Shown here one piece after another: positions 19,024 to 24,670 of a DNA stretch of 64,000 nucleotides (within the stretch, counting starts at the first letter, position 1; each line of letters opens with the position of its first letter). The notes below the pieces were generated by a model. It searched no databases. It worked only from the letters and a program-made list of their open reading frames with translations, and was not told the origin of the DNA. The translations under genes were made by a program, and so were the position numbers. Source of the DNA: JASLEW01 sp963732005 (GTDB lineage: Bacteria; Acidobacteriota; Thermoanaerobaculia; Multivoradales; UBA5704); contig CAVSXT010000004.1 of the NCBI GenBank assembly GCA_963732005.1, forward strand, positions 186,001 to 250,000, written 5' to 3'.

Positions 19024-19551
19024 ATGCAAATGACCCGACCCAAGAGCGACGACCGAGACATGCTCAAGCCCCGCGTCTATGTCGAGACCACGATCCCGAG
19101 CTTCTACCACACGACCCGTCCGGGAGCCGCGGCCCTCGCGCGCCGGCAATGGACGAGGCTTTGGTGGCAGCACGCTCTCAGCCGGTACGACCTGGTCACG
19201 AGCGACGCGGTCCTCGACGAGCTCCGCGAGGGTGACTATCCGAGCCGGGAGCCCGCCCTTGCACTGGTCGCCGGACTGCCGATCCTCGAAGTCACCGAGG
19301 CCGTGGCCGACATCGTCGCCGCCTACGTCCGTCATCGCCTCATGCCCGCCGACCCCGCGGGCGACGCGCTCCACCTCGCGCTGGCGTCGCTTCACAAGTG
19401 CGACTTCCTGGTGACCTGGAATTGCCAGCACCTCGCCAACGCCAACAAGTTTGGGCACCTTCGCCGGGTGAACACGCTGCTCGGGATCTACGTTCCAGTG
19501 CTGGCGACGCCGCTCGAGCTGCTAGGAGAGATCGATGACTCCCAGAACTGA
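19024..19551 (+). CDS. PIN-domain protein, probable toxin
   Basis: 175 residues. The core opens RVYVETTIPSFYHTT, where Glu replaces the usual first Asp as in a known PIN subgroup, and continues with TSDAVLDELREGDYP, a Glu/Asp pair, and GDALHLALA plus VTWNCQHLAN near the end. PIN proteins are Mg-dependent ribonucleases, usually toxins. The start at 19024 is supported by GGAG 6 bases upstream; ATG 19060 begins exactly at the domain but has no clear site. The last 17 bases overlap the start of a 64-codon gene, the usual toxin/partner coupling. It is divergent from the M28 peptidase. Confidence 0.8.
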   Translation: MQMTRPKSDDRDMLKPRVYVETTIPSFYHTTRPGAAALARRQWTRLWWQHALSRYDLVTSDAVLDELREGDYPSREPALALVAGLPILEVTEAVADIVAAYVRHRLMPADPAGDALHLALASLHKCDFLVTWNCQHLANANKFGHLRRVNTLLGIYVPVLATPLELLGEIDDSQN

Positions 19552-19729
19552 CCCCATCCTGGAGGATGACGACGAGGAGATCGACCGTATCCGGGCCGCG
19601 CGGCACTGGATCTCCGAGCGCTTTGGGCACGACCCCTACCGGCTGGTCGCCTACTACATGGAGAGGCAGAAAGCGCGCGAGGATCGCTTGGTACACCCTC
19701 CTGAATCTGGGGCCATGGCCAATGACTGA
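19535..19729 (+). CDS. Small partner of the PIN protein, probable antitoxin
   Basis: 64 residues, acidic N-terminus, with EEIDRIRAARHWISERFG and HDPYRLVAYYMERQ. Small proteins with this I-R-x-x-R...HDP.RLV.YY pattern commonly follow PIN genes of this type, which supports an antitoxin or accessory role. AGGAGAG precedes ATG 19535, inside the toxin gene. The last few codons (AMAND-stop) run into the tRNA-Phe fragment at 19723, so the natural C-terminus may have been replaced when an element integrated here. Confidence 0.65.
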   Translation: MTPRTDPILEDDDEEIDRIRAARHWISERFGHDPYRLVAYYMERQKAREDRLVHPPESGAMAND

Positions 19730-19746
19730 AAATCACGGGTCGAGTG

Positions 19747-19812
19747 GCGCGGGGGAATCTCACCCCCGCGCTCTCACGGAACCGGACGTGAGGCTCTCGC
19801 CTCATCCGGCTC
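19747..19812 (-). ncRNA. Group II intron domains V and VI
   Basis: On the minus strand 19812-19771 forms the highly conserved domain V hairpin: GAGCCGGATGAGG, a GAGA tetraloop and a 3' strand ending CCGTGAGAG. Domain VI follows at 19770-19748, a stem CGCGGGGG/CCCCCGCG capped by TGAGATT. Domain V forms the catalytic core with its AGC-like triad; domain VI normally carries the branch-point adenosine. Confidence 0.85.
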
Positions 19813-21066
19813 TTACGATCCGGCCTCCGGCAGCACCCCGAGTTCCCACAGCACGAATAGCGTCGGGTTCCGCCGCGCGATGCGCCCCAGCCAGTGGGCT
19901 GAAGCACGCCGGCGGCGTCGCAGCCGTTTGTACTTCCGCCGTGCCCATGTGGCCAGCACCTCATTGAGGTGCTGGAGGACCCAAACGCACTGCGAGCGAT
20001 AAAACCGCCCGTAGTAGTTCATCCAGCCGCGTACTGCTGGATTGACGAGTTGCGCCAGATCCTCCAGGGACTGGTTGTTCCTGGTGGAAGCCAGTTGCCA
20101 CTGGCGAATCTTGGCGCGAATCGACTTGGCAGCCTTGGTGCTGATCGCCGGCGCGAAGCTTACGAAGAACTGCCCCTGCCGGTTCTTGGACCGTCGAGGT
20201 CGGAAGGTGTAGCCCAGGAAGTCGAACGAGATGTGCTCGTGCTCCCCAGGCCGATTGCTGTCCTTGCAGTAGACGATCCGGGTCTTCGTTGGCTGAAGCT
20301 CCAGACCGCACCGCTCGAACCGGCCGTGGATGGCTGCCACCACCTTCTCAGCCTGCTTTTCGCTCTTGCAGTGGACGATAACGTCGTCGGCGTATCGCTC
20401 GAACGGAACCTGTGGGAACTGCCACTGGATCCAGACATCGAACGCATAGTGCAAGAACAGGTTGGCCAGCAGCGGGCTCAGAACACCGCCTTGCGGGGTG
20501 CCCTTCGCCCTCGGCTCCAAGGTGCCATCTGGCCGTTGCACGGGGGCACGCAGCCACCGCGCAACGTACAGGCGGACCCATGGGAGGTCCGTGTGATGGG
20601 CCATGGCACGCTCGACCAGATCATGATCCAGGCTATCGAAGAACGCCTTGATATCCAGATCGATGACCCAGTCGGCGCCCCAGCACCGTTTCCTCGCGAC
20701 GGCCACGGCGTCGAGGGCGGAACGGCCAGGCCGATAGGCATACGAGTCCGGATGAAAATACGGCTCCACTTCCGGTTCGAGCACCATCGTCGTGACCGTC
20801 TGCGCCACCCGGTCCGCCACCGTGGGGATGCCGAGAGGTCGGGTACCGCCACTTGCCTTCGGAATCTCGACGAGTCGCACCGGCGGCGGAAAGTACGACC
20901 CTGAGGACATCCGATTCCAGATCTTGTAGAGGTTACCCTTCAGATCCTTCTCGAAGGCCGCCAAAGTCTCGCCGTCGATGCCCGCCGCACCGCGGTGTGC
21001 CTTCACCCGCCGGTACGCTTCCCACACGAGTCGCTTCGGAATCTGGTAAGGCTTTGCCTCAGGCAT
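19813..21066 (-). CDS. ltrA: Group II intron reverse transcriptase/maturase
   Basis: 417 residues. The reverse transcriptase blocks are clear: AGIDGETL, GGTRPLGIPTV, DLDIKAFFDSLDH, GTPQGGVLSPLLANLFLH and the catalytic FERYADDVIVH. The maturase (X) domain follows with NPAVRGWMNYYGRF and a basic stretch RRKYKRLRRRRRAS. The protein ends just after LFVLWELGVLP, so there is no HNH endonuclease domain; such introns rely on primers at replication forks. I use ATG 21066, preceded by GGGAGG, rather than the farther 21135. The gene lies inside the intron, 5' of domain V. Confidence 0.93.
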   Translation of the reverse strand: MPEAKPYQIPKRLVWEAYRRVKAHRGAAGIDGETLAAFEKDLKGNLYKIWNRMSSGSYFPPPVRLVEIPKASGGTRPLGIPTVADRVAQTVTTMVLEPEVEPYFHPDSYAYRPGRSALDAVAVARKRCWGADWVIDLDIKAFFDSLDHDLVERAMAHHTDLPWVRLYVARWLRAPVQRPDGTLEPRAKGTPQGGVLSPLLANLFLHYAFDVWIQWQFPQVPFERYADDVIVHCKSEKQAEKVVAAIHGRFERCGLELQPTKTRIVYCKDSNRPGEHEHISFDFLGYTFRPRRSKNRQGQFFVSFAPAISTKAAKSIRAKIRQWQLASTRNNQSLEDLAQLVNPAVRGWMNYYGRFYRSQCVWVLQHLNEVLATWARRKYKRLRRRRRASAHWLGRIARRNPTLFVLWELGVLPEAGS

Positions 21067-21678
21067 CGGTTCCTCCCATTGCTGGTTGACCTCTGTCCTT
21101 GGCTGAATCGTCGGGCTCCTTTGCCCCGCCGGCATTACCCGGCTTCGTCGCTCCTACGAGCCCGTCCGCCCCTCCGCCTCGCATCGGTACTCAACTCCTT
21201 GTGGGTCCACCACTTGGAGGTCTCCCTTGGTATCGAGGCAGGAGGTTCCCACGTTCCGCATCGGAGCCTGCGCTGGGCTCACGCCGTCTCTATGCCGGTC
21301 GCCGCTCGGGCAGTCAGCAGGCAATCCCCCGAACTTGGTTCCGGGCCGTTGACCGGAGCCCGGTTTCGGCGACATCCCTGAACTTTCGACACCTCTTCAA
21401 CGGTTCACTCACGTTCGTCTTCCCAGCGCCTACCTGAGCGGGTTGACACCCGCCCTTGGACCGGGACGCTCACCACCCCGGCCATTGGGGCCGGAGCAGC
21501 TCCCGGTGGTTTGGACCCTGGCCCTGCAGCCCGAGTCCGGGGGGCCTGCCCCCATCTCCGGTGCAGCACGGCTGCTTCAGGTGGCCATCCGGCCTCCTTT
21601 CCGCGCCTTCGTGGCGCACGGTCGACGGTTCAATTCCGCCCCTGGGCACCATGTAAAGCTAATAAAATCAATCATTTG

Positions 21679-21723
21679 GTGCGCCGTGCAAAGGCGGCGA
21701 TTTCCAGTGGGTGCGAATCCCAC
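21679..21723 (+). other. Possible 5' remnant of a second group II intron
   Basis: GTGCGCCGTGCAAAGGCGGC at 21679 on the plus strand resembles a group II intron 5' end, and a hairpin GTGGG/CCCAC (21707-21723) follows. No maturase or domain V lies downstream, so if real it is a truncated piece. It begins 28 bases after the tRNA CCA end. Confidence 0.25.
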
Positions 21724-21758
21724 CCGGCAGCTGGTTGCTCCGGCCGGGATACAAATAG

Positions 21759-21935
21759 GGCCGTCGGGTGTTCCTGGAGGACCTGGCCGTCGGCCTGCTA
21801 CAGGATCTCCGAGAGTCGACGGGGCGCAAGGAGTGGGTCTTCGCGTATCGCGGCTCCGCGCCCGGCGCCATCGCTCGGGGCGGTTGGCGCTCAAGAGGTC
21901 GGGGTGCCGCCGTCGTCGCATTTGTGCTACGCTGA
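21759..21935 (+). pseudogene. Possible tyrosine-recombinase fragment
   Basis: An open stretch of about 58 codons, closed by TGA at 21933, reads LLQDLRESTGRKEWVFAYRG then AWR-like WRSRGRG. The pattern of a Leu-rich helix followed by EWVF.YRG and W-R resembles the segment between the first catalytic Arg and the HxxR box of phage-type integrases. Neither catalytic box is present and no start codon is convincing. Its place next to a tRNA attachment-site fragment makes an integrase remnant plausible, but the match is short. Confidence 0.3.
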
Positions 21936-21940
21936 GGCCG

Positions 21941-22207
21941 ATGAAGACCATTCCCCAGCGCGAGCTCCGCAACCAGAGCGGGAGCGTGCTTCGCGAGGCG
22001 CAGGCGGGCCAGCTGTTCACGATCACCGTGGATGGCCGCCCGGTCGCTCTGCTCGGCCCGGTTCCCAGGCGGCAATGGGTCGCCAGAGCCGAATACGGTC
22101 CGCTCCTGCTGGGGAGAGGACGGGATCCCGGTTTCTTCGCCGACCTGGCGGAGCTGGGCGAGTCCATCGCGCGACTCGACGAGCCCTGGGAGCCGCGAGG
22201 CCGGTGA
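21941..22207 (+). CDS. Phd/YefM-type antitoxin
   Basis: 88 residues. The N-terminal half, with IPQRELRNQSGSVLREAQAG and FTITVDGRPVALLGP, is the Phd/YefM DNA-binding fold found in antitoxins that also repress their own operon. The C-terminal half (ADLAELGESIARLDEPW) would wrap the toxin. GAGG lies just upstream of ATG 21941. The stop overlaps the toxin start as GTGA. Autoregulation is expected from the family; no clear operator was seen. Confidence 0.85.
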   Translation: MKTIPQRELRNQSGSVLREAQAGQLFTITVDGRPVALLGPVPRRQWVARAEYGPLLLGRGRDPGFFADLAELGESIARLDEPWEPRGR

Positions 22208-22599
22208 GCCGCGGCCTGCTCGATACCTCGGTGATCATCGCCGGCTTCGAGCAGCCGGCGCTCGCCTCGCTGCCCGACGAGGCGGCCATCTCGGTCGCGA
22301 GCCTGGCGGAGCTCCACTTCGGCGTGCTGGCTGCCAAGGAGGAGGAGATCCGGCGGCTCCGCCTGCAGCGGCTCGGCCTGGTGGAGGCTACCTTTCAGCC
22401 GCTGCCGATCGACGCCGAGGTGGCCCGCGCCTTCGCTCGGGTGGCGCATACGGTGAGGCTGGCGGGACGTCAGCCGCGGGCGCGGGTCATGGACCTCTGG
22501 GTCGCGGCCACCGCCCTGTGCCACGGCATCCCGCTCTTCACCTGCAACCGCGACGACTTTTCGCCGCTCCGCGAGCTGATCGACATCCAAGCCGTTTGA
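22204..22599 (+). CDS. vapC: VapC-type PIN ribonuclease toxin
   Basis: 131 residues from GTG 22204, which overlaps the antitoxin stop by four bases. The acidic residues of the PIN active site are visible in LLDTSVII (Asp), SLAELHFG (Glu), VMDLWVAATAL (Asp) and CNRDDF (Asp). VapC toxins cut tRNA or rRNA when the antitoxin is degraded. The pair sits just downstream of the tRNA-Phe fragment, consistent with cargo of an integrative element. Confidence 0.88.
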   Translation: MSRGLLDTSVIIAGFEQPALASLPDEAAISVASLAELHFGVLAAKEEEIRRLRLQRLGLVEATFQPLPIDAEVARAFARVAHTVRLAGRQPRARVMDLWVAATALCHGIPLFTCNRDDFSPLRELIDIQAV

Positions 22600-22624
22600 C
22601 CTGCCCGGAAGGGCGAGGCGAGAC

Positions 22625-23044
22625 ATGTTCAGCCAGCTGCTGGTGCCGCTCGATTTCACCGACAAGAACGAGGCGGCGATCACGATCGCCATCGATACCG
22701 CGCGCCGCGACGGCGCCGAGGTCACCCTGCTGCATGTGATCGAGACCATCGATCACATGGAGTTCGACGAGATGGCCGATTTCTATCGCAAGCTCGAAGC
22801 GCGGGCGGCGGCCAAGCTGGCGGTGCTGGTCGAGCGCTTCGCCGGCGCCGGCGTGCGCGTCCGCTTCGAGATCGTCTTCGGCAAGCGGGCGGAAGCCATC
22901 CTCGAGCAGACGGCGAGCGGCAAGGTCGACCTCATCGTGCTCTCCTCGCACCGCGTCGACCGCGAGCACCCGGCCCTGGGCCTGGGCACCATCAGCTATC
23001 AGGTGGCGATCGTCGCGCGCTGCCCGGTGCTGCTGGTCAAGTAG
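22625..23044 (+). CDS. Universal stress protein (UspA family)
   Basis: 139 residues. The fold is seen as LLVPLDFTDKNEAAITIAI at the N-terminus and a C-terminal nucleotide-binding segment SSHRVDREHPALGLGTISYQ, then PVLLVK. The usual ATP loop G-x2-G-x9-G-S/T is only loosely kept (LGLGTISYQVAI), so ATP binding is uncertain. A GAGGCGAG stretch precedes ATG 22625. It lies 25 bases after vapC but its composition is that of the chromosome, so it may mark the right side of the accessory segment. Confidence 0.88.
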   Translation: MFSQLLVPLDFTDKNEAAITIAIDTARRDGAEVTLLHVIETIDHMEFDEMADFYRKLEARAAAKLAVLVERFAGAGVRVRFEIVFGKRAEAILEQTASGKVDLIVLSSHRVDREHPALGLGTISYQVAIVARCPVLLVK

Positions 23045-23051
23045 GCTGGCC

Positions 23052-23070
23052 GGCGCCGCCGAACGGCGCC
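23052..23070. terminator. Hairpin between convergent genes
   Basis: A perfect 7-bp stem, GGCGCCG (23052-23058) and CGGCGCC (23064-23070) with a 5-base loop, lies just after the stress-protein stop and 46 bases before the end of the convergent flavin reductase gene. There is no T-tract, so intrinsic termination is uncertain. Confidence 0.35.
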
Positions 23071-23115
23071 AGTCAGGCGCCCGCCCCGGTTCCGCGTCGA
23101 CCCGCGTCTCGTCTC

Positions 23116-23673
23116 TCAGTCCTGCGGCCCGGCCGGTCCGAGGTGGCGGTAGGTGCGGTTCCAGTAGATGAGCGGGGGGTTTTCCGGGTTCGGCACGCCG
23201 CTGGCGTGCACCGAGCCGACGTAGATGCTGTGCGTACCGGCTGGATAGCGGGCGTGGACGCGGCAGTCGAGCCAGGCCAGGGCATCGATCAGGATGGGCG
23301 CTCCGGTCACCGCCGTGCCCCAGCGCCCCTCGGCGAAGCGATCGCCTTCCTTGAGCCAGGCGAAGCGGTCCGAGAGCGCCGCCTGGCCCTCGCCCAGGAT
23401 GTTGACCGCGAAGACGGTCCCCTCACGCTCGAGGAGGTCGAAGGCCTTGTGGCGATGGTCGATCACCGTCACGATCAGCGGCGGCTCGGCCGAGACGGAG
23501 GCGAACGCCGACACCGTCAGCCCATGCACCTCGGGGCCGTTGCGGATGGTGACGATGGTCACCCCGGCCGGAAAGTGCCGCAGGGCGTCCCTGAAGTCGC
23601 TCGACGAGATCAAGTCCGGTCTCTCCTCCTGCAGCACGGCGCTGATGCGCTGACAGCCGGCCGATTGTCCCAT
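23116..23673 (-). CDS. Flavin reductase-domain oxidoreductase
   Basis: 185 residues of the flavin reductase (FMN-binding split-barrel) family, which supply reduced flavin to monooxygenases. Landmarks are FRDALRHFPAGVTIVT, GLTVSAFASVSAEPPLI, FAVNILGEGQAALSDRFA and the C-terminal PAGTHSIYVGSV and PLIYWNRTYRHL. ATG 23673 is preceded by GGGAGG; longer readings extend into the divergent region. No monooxygenase partner is next to it. Confidence 0.88.
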   Translation of the reverse strand: MGQSAGCQRISAVLQEERPDLISSSDFRDALRHFPAGVTIVTIRNGPEVHGLTVSAFASVSAEPPLIVTVIDHRHKAFDLLEREGTVFAVNILGEGQAALSDRFAWLKEGDRFAEGRWGTAVTGAPILIDALAWLDCRVHARYPAGTHSIYVGSVHASGVPNPENPPLIYWNRTYRHLGPAGPQD

Positions 23674-23887
23674 AACCGCCCTCCCGGCACCGGTTCGTGT
23701 ATTGGGGCCCCTCCCTATACGGTGCCGCGGCGGGGCCGGAACGGTCCAGGCGACGAAAGTGCCGGATGTGAGGCCGTCCTTTACGGCGAGACGGGTTCCA
23801 ACTAGAGTACGTCCCGTCAATCCACCTTGCGCCTGCGCCCTTGCCGGCCACCGGCCGGCGATTCGCGCGCCCGATCGGGGGCCGATC

Positions 23888-24670
23888 ATGGACGAGCTGA
23901 TGCCTGCCACCTGGACCCGGAGCCGCGGCGGGCGTCGGCGTCGCGCGCCGCTGCTGGCCGGCGCCGCGCTGCTGGCTGGCGTCGTGCTCCTTGGCGGCGC
24001 CGCGCCGCTGGCCGCCGCCGACCTGAGCGGCCATCTGACGCTGCTGGCCAAGAACGGCAAGGGCGCGGCCCGTGGCGCCGACCCCCGCCTGGCGGTCGTC
24101 TACTTCGAGCCGGAAGCGGGCGCCGGCGCAGCCGGGGCGGCGCACGCGGCGCGCGCGGCGAAGGAGCCCGACACCCCTTTCCAGCTGCTCACCAAGAACA
24201 AGGAGTTCACCCCGCACGTGCTGGTGGTGCCGGTCGGCAGCCGGGTGCAGTTCCCCAACCAGGACCCGATCCTGCACAACGTCTTCTCGGTGTCGCCGGG
24301 CAACGCCTTCGATCTCGGCATCTACCGGGTCGGACCGCCCAAGGAGAAGCGCTTCGAGCAAGCCGGCCTGGTGCGGGTCTACTGCAACGTGCATCAGGCC
24401 ATGGTCGCCTACATCCTGGTGCTCGACACCAACGCGTCTCACACCTCACCCGCGGCCGACGGTTCCTTCCGGCTCACCGGCCTGCCCAAGGGGCCCGGCA
24501 AGCTCACCGTCTGGCACGAGCAGGTCGATCCCTGGTCGACGGAGCTGACGCTGCCGCTGCCGGAGGATGCGCCGCCGCTGCAGGCGCGGCTGGTGGTGGT
24601 GCGGCCGAAGCTGCCCCTTCACCTCAAGAAGACGGGCGAGGCATACGCCAGCGGTGACGAATACCGATAG
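23888..24670 (+). CDS. Secreted cupredoxin (plastocyanin-like) protein
   Basis: 260 residues. The basic start and hydrophobic segment (about 20-44, ending AAPLAAA) form a signal peptide. A plastocyanin-like fold follows, with the type 1 copper ligand set His130 (DPILHNVFS), Cys166, His169 and Met172 (VYCNVHQAM). Residues 185-260 form a beta-sandwich like carboxypeptidase regulatory domains (DGSFRLTGLPKGPGKLTVW). Such proteins carry electrons or bind copper in the periplasm. The gene overlaps the following sensor-kinase gene by 17 bases, so they are translationally coupled, and the cupredoxin may be part of the input to that receptor. Confidence 0.85.
   Translation: MDELMPATWTRSRGGRRRRAPLLAGAALLAGVVLLGGAAPLAAADLSGHLTLLAKNGKGAARGADPRLAVVYFEPEAGAGAAGAAHAARAAKEPDTPFQLLTKNKEFTPHVLVVPVGSRVQFPNQDPILHNVFSVSPGNAFDLGIYRVGPPKEKRFEQAGLVRVYCNVHQAMVAYILVLDTNASHTSPAADGSFRLTGLPKGPGKLTVWHEQVDPWSTELTLPLPEDAPPLQARLVVVRPKLPLHLKKTGEAYASGDEYR

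Larger units (their letters stand above)
19739..21619 (-). mobile_element. Group II intron, 1881 bp
   Basis: On the minus strand the element begins GTGCGCC at 21619, the group II 5' consensus, and ends CTCGAC at 19739 with the expected AY. A structured non-coding 5' part of about 550 bases precedes a maturase ORF, and domains V and VI follow it. Boundaries were placed by consensus and confirmed by the flanks joining into an exact-length tRNA-Phe fragment. The intron is antisense to the tRNA sequence. All parts look intact, so it may still be mobile. Confidence 0.82.
19723..21651 (+). pseudogene. tRNA-Phe(GAA) 3' fragment split by a group II intron
   Basis: The two intron flanks, 19723-19738 and 21620-21651, join into 48 nucleotides matching tRNA positions 29-76. 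They give loop CTGAAAA with anticodon GAA, a variable loop, T-arm GACGG-TTCAATT-CCGCC with one A:C mispair, acceptor strand CCTGGGC, discriminator A and encoded CCA. The stem positions 29-31/39-41 pair, but 27-28 do not, and there is no D-arm or 5' acceptor strand to the left. This is therefore not a functional tRNA. It fits an attachment-site duplication left by an element that integrates into the 3' half of tRNA-Phe. Confidence 0.75.

Noticed and set aside
21620..21651. Intact tRNA or tmRNA gene
   Set aside because: Only the 3' half of tRNA-Phe can be built; there is no D-arm, no 5' acceptor strand and no tmRNA coding region.
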